From Oscheius dolichura (lineage: Eukaryota > Nematoda > Chromadorea > Rhabditida > Rhabditidae), in the NCBI GenBank assembly GCA_932521035.1, contig OW051497.1, positions 8,804,001 to 8,868,000 of the forward strand: DNA of 64,000 bases, given 5' to 3'. Under the pieces are notes generated by a model. It saw only the letters and a list, made by a program, of their open reading frames with translations. It ran no database searches and had not been told where the DNA came from. The position numbers were made by a program, and so were the translations under genes. Below, in pieces: positions 11,931 to 26,102 of the stretch (the first letter of the stretch is position 1; every line of letters begins with the position of its first letter).

Positions 11931-14900
11931 TGCATTTATACTCGCTGCATTTCATTTTGATGTTGGATCGAGCAAGATTTTTTCTATTGTTTAGGACTCT
12001 TTGAACACAGTACACTTTAATATTTAAAAAACTAGAGTAAGCTGGGTGGTTTTTGATATCCGACGAGGCCTTTCAAACACGCACATATCATGCTCCCTGC
12101 AGGAGGATTACGGTTCCACTCGGTACAAATCCGGACTAAATCACGCTGGGAACTCTGATTATTCTCACCCTTGCGGCAAACCCTTCACTCCTCATTGTGT
12201 TTTGACTGTTTCGTATTGCCAAAAGTTCTCAAAATCACGGCCAAGTGCTTTTTCATAAGAGTGCAGCGTCTTGTTTAGATTCTGCGAAATCAACGGGGGA
12301 TTACAAATACGATGTGCCCCTATATAATTGAGGAAAGTGCAAAAGTCAATGAGGTCTCAATCATGCCCCAGGCGTGACTCTCCTCTCTCGAGAGAGGTCT
12401 CAGGTCATTTATTCCATCTTGCAAAACCTAGACCATTTCCCGAGAGAGAATGAAAGACTGCCACTCTACACGCCCATTTAGCAATCAACTATGAGGAACT
12501 ATGTAGTCCAGCACGCCGGCCCTGATGATGATGATGATGTCCGTCTACAATATTTCTGACAGACATGCTATATGGGTTATGTCACTTTTATATCCTTTAT
12601 AATAGTTCCTCCTGCCGTTTATTAGAGTCTGACTCACATTTCCTCGCTGTGAAACGTCTTAAAATAGAAAATCTTAAAAGGCCTTATTAGTTTCCGTCCT
12701 GGTGGAATAACAGCCTATTAACAACATTTTTGATCAACCTTTTGCAGTTGCTCAATCATTCAGAGTGTTACTTTCTGAGATGTTCGCGGCTCGTCTGCCC
12801 CATAGAGATTTTTTGAACGGTCATTTCCAGTCATTTTTACAGTACAGTTTATTAGAAATCCGAAACATCAGTCGAAAGCTCATGTTTTCTTTTCGACAGG
12901 AGACCTAACAGCCTCTTAAAAAGATCCGCTGGACGTTATTTTTAACTATACTTGTGTGGATTAAAGTAGAACGTACTAAAAGGGCCTTTCTTCATATCAT
13001 AGATGTATCTGATGTTCTCGCTGTTTATGTAATTCCCACGAATTGTTAAGACGTCAGAGGAATACATTAAAAGTGAAAAATGGAGAGAAACTAGAATACC
13101 CATGGCTTTTCACAGCGCTTGCGTAACGTTCCCTGTAGAAGCGTAACTGTTTTCACATGGGGCAGCCTCTTTGCTTACGAGAAATTAAAATTTGGAGCTG
13201 CAATGCCAGGAATAATTCCTGTAAACTATTAGCTTCCTCTTTCGGCTGCGTAGATGCTGACTAAATATGGATGAGAGCCTGTTACTCCTCCTCCTCCTCC
13301 GACTAGACTTTGTTGTTAAACCATTCAAGTGTTGTTTTTCCAGTTCACAGATTCTGTTGCATTTTTGATGGAACCTTTTGAGGATCTATCTCTCTGTCCC
13401 CCGCCCTCTCTTAACCTACAATTGATGGCGATGACGGAAACATTCATTTAGCCAAGACAAACAAACTTTTCTTCTATGTTTTGCCGTTTCAACTGAAAGT
13501 AACCCAAAAATTACATCTTTTCCTGGCCGAAAAGCAGAAATTTGCTTCGTTACCTGACATTTTGATCCTGTTGCGACTCTAGAATGGTCCTAATTGGGAG
13601 GTACGTAGATGAATAGAGGTTGTATCTTACATGTACATTCTTCCTAACAATGACTCATATTAATCCCGACCCTTCCCTTCTCGTGATAAGGTATGATACC
13701 TGAAATTGCAAAGCGCAGACGAGGTCTAGAGCTCAGACCACTTGGACAAGGCGAGGTATTTCTGAAGTAAACTAGGTAATCCGCTGCAACTACTTATAAG
13801 AGAACGTTTTCTGTGTAAAGCCCCGTTCCCCCCTTCACTTTTGGGATGGGAAGACATCTCCGTCTCAATTTGTCATATCTTCCACTTCAACACGCACCTA
13901 ACTGAGTTTTTGAACTTGTGGCAGTGTTGCTTATTTGCTGGTCTCGGGAATGGAGACTTCCTCCTTTGAACTCGAGACAGTTTCTAATCTAGACATCCCC
14001 CTCTATTTGCTTGAACTTGGCCAGTTCAGTGAAATAAAGGTTAAGAGAACTTCTTTCCTGAAACAGAGCAAGTAAATGAGGCACCTCGTTCAATGAAAAC
14101 ATCCAAGAACTATTTAAACGAACGAGAAAGTGCCAGTCCCCCGGAGAGCAGATCCTGGTCTGGGATAAGCTTCGCCCACTTTTAGTCACTTTTCGGAAAG
14201 ATTGTTGACTCTTTGGGCCTAATTGCATGGTTTTTATAGCATGTTCAAGATTTTTGAACGCTCGTCAGGGGGAAATCTATGTTAATCGGAAAGGAAATTT
14301 ACTTTACCCGAGTACAGACGAAGTTTGCTTCCTCCTGAATATTTTCGCTGGCGTAAACAATAGTCCATAGTTTCCAAAGTCAGTAGGAGGGCTCACGGCG
14401 GACTGAGTCCTGGCCTTACTCTTTATAGACCCGATGAGAGTCGAACTACCAGTATGGGGGAAAGTCAGAGCTCTTTTTTCCATGTTTAATTCATGGTTTT
14501 GTTTAGGCTATACCTTGTTGTGCTTTTTTCCTTTCTATTAGTTAAAAACGACCAGAAAGCCTAGAGACCAGCTATAGTTCTCTTCGTACACTTCGTTTTT
14601 TCCTTTTGATTTTGGAACCCTTGCAAATCAAACTCATTTTAATTAGTGATGTTCTATTGCTGAACATTCGCTTGACTTCTCATTTCCTTTAGAGGTCAAA
14701 CAGAGCAAAGAAAATAACGGGAAGATTGAAATCCCCTTAGATACCTCTACCTCTACAAGATTCGTTTACCATTCTTGCGTCACTCATAGCTTATTATCAC
14801 TCGTTATTCACAGACAGACGATTCGGGCATCAATCAGAAGGAAGGAGTGGACTGACAAGGAGCATCATAACTAGCAGACACGAGGGTCATATACATTTCC

Positions 14901-17900
14901 CCCTTCCTCCTTTAAAACAGGATCCGGGTCCCTCTCCCTCTGTGAAAGGACACCTCTCGTCTTTATAGGCCAGGTTCCTTGTTATCTTTTTTTCCAATTT
15001 TCTTAAATCACTGCCCATCATTGCCTCAGAAAGTCCGCCTGTTTTCTGATTTCATCCTCGTTAAACAAATCCATTGTGGCGAAAGCAATTAAGCAAAAGA
15101 TTCAATTTAAACAAAAGAGACGTGTACAAAGTGTAAAATAGACATCACTTTAAGGCAACACCTTTTTGTGAAGGTGAAAAGGCGTTCTCATTTAAAGACA
15201 TGTCAAAGATGACTGAACGACGACCCCTCTCAACTTTAAAGCAGATGTTATGTTTAGGGATCCCTTATTTCAAAGAGATCATTCACCATTAACCAACTTT
15301 TGACCCGAAGGAGGAACCTCTGGCATGTCACATTTTGACACATCAGATAAAAGTACCCGTTGCTCCTAGTTTTATTTTTAGCAAATACGATGATGCGCCC
15401 TGGCTATATTAAGACGAATGAAGGTATTTAGGATGAGAGAGGACATGACCACTAAAAACAATTAGGATTTCGACCCTTCCACTTAGTGAGTCCTGAGAGT
15501 AATCGAGTTATTCAGTCTCGTCACGTAGTTGCGAACTATTCCATTTCCTTCTTTCCTTAGATCCTCCCCCTTAACCTACAAGAAATTCTAGGTGGGAGCA
15601 GCCAAATTATTCCAGGTAATATTCTCCATCTCTTTTGCCTATAAGCAGGTAGATCAGCGAGATTGCAGTTAAAGTCCTTCATCCCTTGGGGCGTCCTCCT
15701 ACCGCCCTAGGATACTTCCTTATGAGTTTTAATTGGTCTGCTCATCTCTTAGTCTGTTCGCCCCCAAATTTGAGGGTTAATCCTTTTGAACTTTAGTCAC
15801 GCGGCCCCCATGGAGATGAAATATAATGTCAAGCAGTACTAATCCAGAATCCATGGGGATCGTGCTTCTTTTTAAATTCGGTGTTCTCCTCGACACCAAC
15901 CACCGTTGGCTACTCACGCGACCATAAATTTCCCTCCTAGTTCAAGATCGGACTTCAACAAATCTACGTAAGAGGGGATCATTTTCTGCCTGTTGCGACT
16001 TGTTAATTGGCCACACGCCTTCGAAAAATGAGATTCTTACGCCCTCTCATCCCGTACTACTCACTTTTCATTAGTACATCCTATGGACAAACCTCTGAAC
16101 TGCAATCGGGAAGTTCCGCGTGAACTCCGTCCCATTCAGTCCAAAGTCTGCCATGCGAAGCAAATTCTGGCTTTTCTCTTATTTGGCCATGTGTTTCATA
16201 GATGCGTATGTCGTGGTGAGAGAGTTGCCTTTCAACCCTAGCAGACAGCAGCAGCTCATTTCCCTGTAGGCCCATATAATTCCGCCTTTATGCTTTAGTT
16301 GATGGTTATTCCGGGGTTCATTGAAGTTCACAGAATTGGGGAGGGATTCAGACCTTCTCTGCAGGGAGGTCCTTTACCTGTTTCTTGATTTTCGGGACTT
16401 AATTTACCATTCAACATGCGATGTTCCCAAAAGAAGGAAAGTCGGTGGAAAGTGTGATTCATGCGGGCTCAGGCGGTCCATCCTTCTCACCGAAGACTTT
16501 GTTCACCTTTAAAGGTTAGAAACTCAACAATGCCACTCCCTCAATGAACTCTAAGTTTAATCTGTTCTAGAGTAGACCGGATCAAGTACATATAATAGTA
16601 ATATTCACAGTGGGTGGAATATCCTTTTTTAACTAATAATATTCTGAGACCGATACGATCAAAGGAGTAAAAAGTTGACGCGATCCCAATGGAACCCTTT
16701 TCGTTAGTCTAAGAGGATTATTTTGTTTCCACCACAACCGAGTCAGTTTTTACCACGTGGGGTTTCCCATTCCGTTCGTTTATTTTAAAGGAGTATATGA
16801 TATATTTGAAGACAACCCTCCGAAAAACAAATAGCGATGTTATCCGTCTTCTTCAAACTTTATTTTCCCCTGTGTCTCCATGTTGAAAAAACCGTCATTG
16901 CGAATGCATGAAGGTAACTTTTTTTAAACAAAGGAGCTATGCCTTACTTCCTTCGCCTCCAGACATTTGGCTTTTCGAAGTTTAACACAATGTCTGCCAA
17001 CATCTGGAGACCGACGAGGCAATGTCATGTTTTAACTGGATCCAAAGCGAACATAGCGAGAAAAACAAGCGATTTATCTGACGAATGATTCCATATTCCA
17101 GCGAATCAGCAATGAATCCCTAGGATTACATCTTACTTTTTACACTTTTTTTCTTTATTTTACACGTGCTCTTCCCTTCCATTTTCTTAATCTTAGGTCG
17201 AAAACAATTCCATTTTAGTCTATACATTACAAAGAGCTGAAATTTATTCGTACGCCGTTTTCCTTAATTTTTTTGTTCTATTAACCCTGCGTCCCAGTAC
17301 AAAACAACCTTATCTTGGGTCCCACACCGCAATCTTTAAACATTAACCCGTTGCTACTGTTTCCCGCCAATCTCGTGACCTGAAACCCTGAGAAAATCCC
17401 GTTAATTTGCAACGAGTGTGCAAAAATCAGGGATTTTCTGCAAAACCTCGAGACTTTCCATAATTTCTTGCAACACTGGGAAGCATTGGCAGTTCCTCAT
17501 TGTCTCCCCCTCTTGGCTTAGGTAAGATCAGACGCCTCTTAGTCTTTCCGGTTCGTCTCTTTCTCCCGCAAAGGCCTTGTAATTGGTCTGTGAAGGGAGA
17601 GGGACCTCTCCCTTTCCCTCTCTCCAAGAAGAAGGGCCACGAGAAAAGACCAGTACTCATTAGCATTCATATTATGGGTGCCCAGGAAATTTAAGTATTC
17701 ATCGGTCGATGTTGGCGTCTCCAGAGCTCAACGTATTACCTTTACCATGCAACCAACCGTTTTCTTAGAATATCCAAGGCGGGCATGGAGTGGACGATAA
17801 AAGATTCAAGAGAAGTCCTCCCCAGGTAATTTATGATCATTTGATATTAGTAATGTTTTTGTGGGATGGCCATTTTCAGCTACTTTCATATTCTTTTGAT

Positions 17901-18975
17901 TTTGTGAAAAGCTGTCTGTGCTTTTTTGAAAAATAAGTCAAGTCAGTAACAAAAAAGGAAGTAACGTTTTTTTATCCGCTTCTATCATAAAAAAAAAGTG
18001 TCTTAAGCCGAAAACAGAAGAAGACGTACACTTTCTTTATTCTTGTGGGGAGAGAGCACCGCCCTGTGTCTAATCATATTCCACACATCCTGCCTACCCT
18101 CGGCTCCCATATTTGTGTAGTATTGTTTGTGGATGTCTTCTTCTTCTTCTAAAAAAAGTGTTTGTGGTTCAATACCCTTATTGTTTTCGCCATCATTCCC
18201 ACCCAAAACTCATTAGATGCTGAAATTTGTTGAAGTTTAACCCCGCAGAGATAACTTCAAGCCAAATAATGGCATCCCTCCATGTTCAGATCAATCTCTA
18301 GTACTCGCCTCGCTCCGTACTCCGTTGTCATTTTTGTTCTAATTTCCCTGAAAAAAGAAGTTCTCCGCCTAATTCCCGACCTGAATTACTCCCAGGTTCA
18401 AATAGTTTAGCACAGAGATCATTAGGTGGGCTGGGTAGTTAAAATTCAAAAATTATAAAACGAAAATGAGGTAAGAATTTTGGAAGAAGAGAGTAATTAA
18501 CCGTTCGTGGATGTATTATGCTCTTTCACATTGGCTCAATTTGGCAAGGGGGATCGACGGCCCAAACATGCAAAACAAAGAAAGAAAATAGTAAGAAAGG
18601 CTACATTTTAGAGTTGTTCCTTTCAAAAATATTCTCCTCTTCTCCGTCACCGCCCTCTCTCTTCCATGAACTCAACACATGCCATAGTTGTACAGCCGGG
18701 CCATGCCTTTAGGTTCCCAAGACTAAACGTTAATATGCCCCAGAGACCTGGAGTTCTTTTCCGTTCCACTTCTCCAACTTGCAAAGAAATCATTTGCTCC
18801 TGCTTAAATTTCCTGTTTTCGTATTTATTTCATATTCCGCTCAGTGGATTTAACCCCAAACTGACGTATCCGACCTACCAAAGATTGTTCTTTTCATCTG
18901 GCCCCCTATTTACGCTTCAATTCTCTTGCTCTCTTGACTCGTTCATATTTAATAAGATGTTCCTTTTCAGAAAAG
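11931..18975. other. Large gene-poor interval
   Basis: About 7 kb in which I recognise no protein family and no chain of splice-compatible exons. It holds simple repeats: (GAT)n near 12520-12540, (CTC)n near 13285-13302 and (CTT)n near 18138-18150. The last kilobase probably includes control sequence for the peptide receptor that starts at 18976. Single-exon or rapidly evolving genes could be missed. Confidence 0.45.
18961..18970 (+). promoter_or_regulatory. Trans-splice acceptor candidate
   Basis: TCCTTTTCAG ends five bases before the ATG at 18976, and no upstream coding exon is in frame. This arrangement is the usual nematode spliced-leader acceptor. It could instead end an intron in the 5' UTR. 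Confidence 0.4.
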
Positions 18976-21900
18976 ATGGAAGAACCGGTAGTATTTTGTA
19001 ATCGTACTGTATCCTATCCGCCAAGAGACATGGTGCTGCACAGTGTTCATATTTTTATCATCCCGACTATTTGTATTTTCGGATCGTTAGCTGCTCTTCT
19101 TTGTATAGTCGTATTTTCTAAGAGGCAGATGAGGTCAGTGATCGCTGTTTATTATATCCGGCAACAAGATTACCTTGATTAACTGCAGCATGAAGTTAAG
19201 AGAAGAGTGACTTTATCTAACCAATGAGCAATGAGTTTTTTGAACTACTGGTGTGTCACGGAATATGAAATACTCATTGGCTAGATAGGGTCGCTGGTTA
19301 TGGTAGCGCTTGACTGTAGGACTGTTAATGGTGCTTGTTTGCTAGTAGTGGTATAGACAGCTCGCTTAGCATGCATCTATCTATCTAAAGCGTGGGAGCA
19401 TAACTTTAAAATGAGACATACAAGTAACAGTTAAGGAGTTCGATCCCAAAACAATTGCAGAATTTTTGAACGGATTTTCGCTCCTTTATTTTTTGAATGA
19501 GCTTTAATCTTTTACGAACGCTTCTGAGAATAGGCTCTTTAGAAATGAACTCTAGGTTAGAGAGGGAAACGGCTGGTGTTTAATTTACTAATGACTTTAA
19601 TGCTCCTGACAGTCTATTTTATGAGCGATCGAGGGCTCCCTGCATACTCAGTCTCTAGCGTTTCTAAATCTGTTACCTTCAGTTGTTTACCCCTTTGAAA
19701 AGATACTGTAGCATCTTTTGGACCAAAAACGTGCGAAAACAAAATATCCGCTGTTTGCAAATCCCTACTTAACACCCTCTTTTTCTTCCTGGAGGAAGTA
19801 TACTGCGGGGGTACGTAACAAACGTATTTCGTGGATAGACGTCAGCGGCTACAATATCTGACCCCAGAGGGTATTCATGGCACAAAGCACAGAAGTACTT
19901 TTGCCTACGTAGTGTCTACCTAATTAGGGGTTAGGACGGAACAGACATAAACAATAAGGAAGTTATAAAAAGTAGAATGTTGCCGGATAGCCTTGTGCGC
20001 ATGCAATAAGCTTGCCTATAATTAGCTCCAGGTTAAGATCGTCTCTCAACGTCTACCTCGCCGGGCTATCCTTCTTCGACTTTGTTCTACTGATTATGAG
20101 CCTGATGATCTACACTCCAATGCAGACATGCGTCGAACAGGTACTGTAATCTATTCCATTTAACGAGGAAAATGTTTCAGGGCCGGTCTGGTACTCCGGT
20201 GTGTTACTTCTTCTGGTACTCAACCCTTGTCACATATCCTGTGTCATTGATAGCCCAAACTGGCAGTGTCTGGACCTGTGTGTCGGTTACTGTAGACCGC
20301 TTCCTCGCCGTTTCCTATCCCCTTCATAGCAAGATTTGGTGCACTCCAAAACGAGCCTTCAGCATCCTCTGCACTATCACCATCTTGAGTGTGGTTTATC
20401 GAGTAAGCTTTATCCTTTTTCCTTAACCACACCTGAGTAATGTGAACCTGAGAGGTGCTTGAATAATGAAATATTGAGAAGAGTCCTCTCTGTGCATAGA
20501 TTAATCTTATATTCATCCGCAGGACCTAATGATGCCTAGACATGAACGCTGCACCCGAAAGGGAGGGGGAGCTAAACATGACGTGGGCGCAGAGAAGAGT
20601 TAGATCAACAAAGACTGGAGAAATATTCCTCTATGGGGCAAGCTAATCATCTATAAACATGGTCTATTCTTAACCCCAAAGACAATGAAATTGACCTAAA
20701 AATATGTTTTGTTATGAGTGTTAGGGCACATAGGGCAGAGCCAATTTTGAAACAGCTTCATAACCTCGTTAGAGCTTCCTGTAAAGGCAGCGGACCCTCA
20801 GTTTCTGGGAAAGGGTGTATCTGCCCTTGTTAGACTCTCAGAATGAAAGAGGACAGTAATAATTTCAGTAGGCCCCTGTATGGTAATGAGTATTAAGTGG
20901 ATAATGAGCTGGACAGATCCCTAATGAATCAACTTTAAGATTCCTTCCTTCTTCGAACTCACCCTCAATGAATGTGGTGAATTGCAACCCACACTCCTTC
21001 GAGACAGCCCCCTCTACGTCATGCTCTACATAAACTACGGATACCTCTTCGCGATACTGCTAATCCCCTGGAGCATCATGCTGGTCCTAAACTCCTTCGT
21101 CGTCCTGGCTGTGCATAAAGCTTATAAATTCCGGCAATCTCTTCAAGGCGGCAAAGGGCAAGAGGAAAGGGATCGAAGGTAGTCCCTCTTATTTTCCAGG
21201 TTAGACGGTTCTTTAGGTGTACGATGATGGCCCTCTGTATGATCACCACCTTCGTCATGTTCAATGCTCTCTCCGCTTTGAACAATGCCTTAGAATCATT
21301 CAACATCAGTATAGACCACGATTTGCATCGGTACATGGTTCCGCTGGCCAATCTCCTCATCTGTCTGAATAGGTATTTCTAGACTTCCGAGTGCAAATAC
21401 CCTTTTCTTCAGTGCATCTAATATTATAATCTATTCTCTTTTTGGAGCACGGTTCCGGCGAATGTGTGTTTTGATGCTGTGCGGAAGGAATAGTCGATGG
21501 AATGTATGGCTCAAAACGGGAAAGTAGGTTACATTTTCTAATGTAAATCTAAAGTTGTTGGGGCATCAAAGATATAGAAAGCGCCTTACACTCCTGTCCA
21601 GAACAACCAACCCTTTCGAAAGATCCCATCCCCCGCAGGAGTTTTTGAATCTTGCCCTATTTCTATCAAAAATCAAAGGATTCTCCTCCAGATCTCTAGC
21701 TCGTGAGTATAGTCGCTCGTGAGCAAACCCCTTTTAAATCTCGTGTATCTGCCATCATCCGTCAATGATGACATGATATCCCTGCAATAGCAAGCAATAC
21801 TACAATGTACTGAACGAAGAGCTTATATCCAATGCAAAAAGTTGTGATAATTTATTAGAACGAGAACAAATCAACCTTCTGCATGCTCAAGGTTAATTGC

Positions 21901-22364
21901 TTCGTTAAAAGTACCAGGCGGGGGCAGCCGTGCTTTTTTAAGGAATGAATAAGTCATTAGGAAATTAGATCAAAACACTGTCTGACTCATTACCAGACTG
22001 AGCAGAATGGGAAATTGGTTTGCTTTCTCGACCTTCGCGGGCGATAATTAAGAAAATGGTCAATTTTTTTCAAAGGGAAACGGAATATATTGACAACATT
22101 AGTTGATAATTATCATGGGTCTCTTAAATTTAATTTTCAGTAGGATTGTAAGCGAAATGGATATGAGAGAGAACTTCACAGTAAGAAGCAGCTGTGATGC
22201 CAGTGTGGCATTGATAAGTACGACAAGAGCGGTTAGTCCCCCTTTCCCTTCTTCAGTAACCTGATTTATTACAGAACTCTGCTAGGTTCACTAAAGCAGC
22301 TTCCGTTCCCAAAATAAGGACGAGCTTCAGTACCCGACACGTCCATATGCCCTCCGCATTATAG
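18976..22364 (+). CDS. FMRFamide-receptor-like neuropeptide GPCR
   Basis: Exons: 18976-19133, 20032-20140, 20181-20402, 20940-21178, 21217-21372, 21413-21523, 22141-22231, 22275-22364. Phases match and give about 391 residues with seven helices. TM1 is in exon 1. Exon 2 carries RSSLNVYLAGLSFFDFVLL (TM2). Exon 3 has TM3 and the DRY-type motif VDRFLAVSYPL. Exon 4 carries PSFFELTLNEC and TM5, exon 5 has TM6, and exon 6 has TM7 with NSASNIIIYSLFG. These motifs are those of the FMRFamide-receptor family of rhodopsin GPCRs, called frpr in C. elegans. Expected role: plasma-membrane receptor for an RFamide-type neuropeptide in neurons or muscle. Introns 1, 3 and 6 are long (898, 537 and 617 bases) and may hold control elements. 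The exact ligand cannot be told from sequence. Confidence 0.88.
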
Positions 22365-24641
22365 ATCCTAATTTATTTTAGGTGTTTCTCGTAAATATTA
22401 CGGTTGTATTTATCTCTCATTGCTGTTCTCTGCTTGCCTATCACAAGTGTTTTCAATTGTATCATTCCACAAAAGTCAAACATATGATATATGCCGGTAT
22501 GCATTAAATTGTTTTTGCTTAACTCCCCCTCTCATATGATTTTTCAGTTTAAGAAATAGTCTCATTCCAACCACTGACTGATCGCGCAGAATGTCAAAAC
22601 TTAAAAACCTCTAATGCGGATAAGCGCAGATTTTTACGTCTGGATTTTACAAAGTCTCGAAGGACACATGTACTATCCCAGGAAGTTTCGCTCCTTCATA
22701 GAGAGACCAGTAACTCGCGCTTAGGCGAGAAAGCCGAAGATGTCTGAAATACTGGATCGGTGGTAGGAGGTGTCTATACATAAAGTACGCTTGGCGCTGG
22801 ACAAAGGCCAGGACTGAAATTGTGATCCTTTCAAAATATACACGGATTATACAGTCAGCACAGCACACTTTTTGATAAAGATGACTGTCTTGGTCGCAAG
22901 TTAAAGTGCCAGTCAGGCACTTTTTAACCACGAGATTAGAGGATTCGCCCTTTTTGCTGATAAAGAAAGTCAGTATACACAGTCTGCTAAAGAGCCATCT
23001 AAAGGTTCGAAGATTGAGCAAGGCAGGCCCTGTCGTATCATTGCGATCGTTGAAACAGTGCATTCGCGGTGCCCCTCAATTTTGGTCGCCCCAGACCTCA
23101 CGCTGCCGATTTCCTGAGGTAATCAAACCGTTGGGAAGTACAGAAGCAAAATTTCATGTGGCGTTTGATTAAGAAATCCGTATACATAGTACTTCGGTAA
23201 ATATTATTTTCCTTTCCCTGGATAGTTTTCGCAAACTGATTGTTTTCTTGAAATTCGGCCACACTATATCAATTATTCATTCTTTTCGGGCGTTTTTCTA
23301 AGAAAGAGACTGTATTTACAAATGTGTGCGGAATTGCCTTCCGGGTAGTCTGGCCAGGTTGACAGATTTACAATAGCGCAATGGATAGTCGAGACAGCTG
23401 GTGTCCAAGAAGGGATGTCTCGTCTAGATCTGAAATTTACGGATTCGCCTACAACACAGTTCAAAATTTCCAATTTATGGTCCAGCTGCAAGAGCCTATC
23501 TACCTTGATCAGTGCACCAATGAACGTTAGAAATGAAAACTACACGGATTCTCTGGCAAATTGAAATATAGCGTAAATCAGCGCTGTACATGCAAATAAA
23601 TATATATTATTCATTCGCTTAACTTTCTACGAAATGGAATTTTTTATTTTTTGACATAGAATAGCCTATAAATTTAGTTGTTTGTACATGAAATTGTCTT
23701 ATAAGGATTAAATATTAATAGAAGGTGTATAATACTGCACAGAAAACCAATCTGTTGTATGAATACTGTAAGAAAAGTAATTGGTGAAGAACATTGATCT
23801 CTACGGTATTCTACGGGGAGTAATGTTTTCTTAATCGCGTGCCGCTCGATGGCAGGACAAGCCACGGGCGAAAAGTACATTATCAGGTTATCTCAAATGA
23901 ATCGTGACCTCCCTTGAGAATTCGTTAGCTTTGCAGCTGCAGACTTTTTTTTCAGGATTTTGCAAGAATCCTATGGTCAAGGGCGGTATGCATAATTCCG
24001 TTTTAAATTCCATAGGTCTAGCTGGCTGGATAAGAATTACGTAATGTCCCCAGACACTTCTGATAACCTGATATGTTCACGTGTAGCCCGTGGCCTTCCT
24101 GGTTCCTTCGACCCACGTTGAAGCCTAGTGCAGACTAAACCCGAAATGAAGCACTTGAAGAGTTATTTCAAGGTTTTTTACGTGTTTGCACGTCTTGACA
24201 GGATTTCGATATTTTCATGCTCGAAGTTTGCACCGTATATGAAATTGTACTATGAGCGTGCCGGATACAACTTGCTTTCAACGACCGCGAAACTTGAACC
24301 CTATGAAATAGTTCAACTGGAATAAAAGTGACGTTTAGACGATTTTGTAAGTAGACAGGGAAGAACTGCTGAGTAGTATCTTGGACCGGCTGAGTCACAG
24401 ACCCAGCTAGAGCAGCTCATCTGGGCTTTAAGTCACCAGATGCGCAAAAATGATGATTTTAATCCGTAAAGTACAAAACTTTGTATGAATTCTATTGGAA
24501 TAGGGGTTAATTGCAATTGGGCAAGATACAGGAAATCCCTTTTTTTTTATTACAAAATCACTTGTTGGTCATTTTTGGTCTGATGTTATAATTCCCTATT
24601 AAAATATTGAAATCCCCATCGGAGCACTGTACCTCGCCTGA
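22365..24641. other. Intergenic, no gene seen
   Basis: About 2.3 kb between the peptide receptor and the lipase. Two overlapping open frames on opposite strands near 22647-23172 have no recognisable domain and no splice partners. The rest is AT-rich with T-runs. Confidence 0.45.
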
Positions 24642-24722
24642 GGGGCGGGGCCAGGACTTGAGAGAATGTGAGACGCAGAGACTTTTGAGTATGAAAAAAG
24701 AAGGGAAGAGCTGCTATAAAAG
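24642..24722 (+). promoter_or_regulatory. Lipase promoter: GC box and TATA box
   Basis: A GGGGCGGGGCC GC box lies at 24642-24652. TATAAAAG follows at 24715-24722, about 35 bases before the lipase ATG at 24757. The leader would be very short. An acceptor-like GGTTTTCAG lies between the TATA box and the ATG, so trans-splicing is also possible. Confidence 0.55.
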
Positions 24723-24756
24723 AAAGGCAGCTTCTGGTTTTCAGTCAGTTGCTGGC

Positions 24757-26016
24757 ATGCTGAAACTCCTCGCTCTTCTGGCTTTTGCCTTGATTTCTCT
24801 CTCCGCGGCTAAGAGACACCATCCTCGGAGCGCCCATTATCACACCCCCACCCTTGGTGGGAAGGTTGGCGGATCTTTTACAGAGCATTTTGCTAAATTC
24901 TTGAAGACGTAAGCTTGGTTAAAGGACTCGCTCAGTGCCTTTTAGGAATAAAGACCAGTATCAATATGCTCTTGATTCCTACGGGAATTACGGTATTACT
25001 GGAACTTTTGGAGGAAAGGTTGACAATAATCAGGAGGTAGCCAACTCTGTACTTCCTATTCATCAAATTGTAATTATAGTCAAACCACGTTCCAATTCTC
25101 TTCATCCATGGAAACAGCGACTCTGCCCTAGATTTTGGACAGGAGTCGAATTCTGGCTGGAACCGTCAGCTGTCCTACTTTTCCAGCCACGGCTACTCTT
25201 CTGCCGAGATGTACGGTCTGACCTATGGGGACAGAATCCTGTCTCACTCCTTTATGAGGTACCACCTGCTTGTACTTAATCTACGAGTTTATTAGGTCAA
25301 TTAACTGCGACGACATCTTGGGACATAGAAAATTTGCTGAAGCCATATTAAAATACACTGGGCGCCATAAACTAAACATTATTGCTCACTCAATGGGGGT
25401 TACCATAGCCCGGGCTGTTATCCAGGGAGGAGAGGTAGAATCCCCTTCAGCGTATTCATTCACGCATTTCAGTATGAACTCAATGGGAAAACCTGTGATT
25501 TGGGAGAGAGCCTGGTAGATCGGATCGACACCCTCATTTCCATCTCCTCTGCCAACTATGGAATGTGTCTCTGTGAGGGACTCTCCCAATATCCGGCCTG
25601 CAACAATACCGTCGGCTACTATCCGGGAACCTGCCAGATTAACATTGCCTGTACTTCCGAGGCTTCTTGTGATTCGTTCTCCCAGGGATACTCGACAATC
25701 CTTGATCAACTCAATTCGAACGGAAAGGACGCCAATTTCGTAGCTAGCATGTGGAGCTCCGGTAAATAATTAACAAAGATCAAAACATACCGGACGCTTT
25801 TTTTCAGGTGACCAGGTGATTGGAGTGGGAAAAAACTTGGCATATGGGCGGCAGACATCATTAGTTCCCTATTCGGATATGAATATCCATTTTGCCGAAT
25901 TAAGCCACTTTGCGATGAAGACGGAAACCATCCGACAACAGTTCCACATTCTTAAGCATCATGATCTCCCCTCTGATATGCATAATCCTATTTCTCCCTC
26001 GGATAATGGCTTGTAG
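24757..26016 (+). CDS. Secreted class-2 lipase
   Basis: Exons: 24757-24908, 24946-25036, 25080-25258, 25296-25434, 25473-25761, 25808-26016; 352 residues. A signal peptide (about residues 1-18, MLKLLALLAFALISLSAA) marks it for secretion. The oxyanion-strand motif VPILFIHGNSDS is in exon 3. The nucleophile is Ser173 in the elbow IIAHSMGV. Asp285 (SGDQVIG) and His317 (ELSHF) are the likely partners. The mid-protein Cys cluster (MCLCEG..YPACNN..TCQ..ACTSEASC) is usual for the nematode class-2 lipase family (Pfam Lipase_2, with bacterial EstA/LipB relatives). It should hydrolyse acyl esters in the gut lumen or another secreted compartment. AATAAA lies at 26103. The family is clear; substrate and tissue are inferred. 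Confidence 0.92.
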
Positions 26017-26102
26017 CTTTTTTGTCTGATTGTTTTGGTAATGTTAGTTGTAATATATACTCAATTTTATTTGGCTGTACAAAAACATTGTTTAACACTG
26101 TA

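Noticed and set aside
21111-21204. A 21- or 26-base micro-intron, or a GC-AG intron, in the first peptide receptor
   Set aside because: A normal 38-base GT-AG intron at 21179-21216 keeps frame and restores the expected sequence before TM6.
22647-23172. Overlapping 138- and 88-codon frames on opposite strands
   Set aside because: No recognisable domain or transposase signature.
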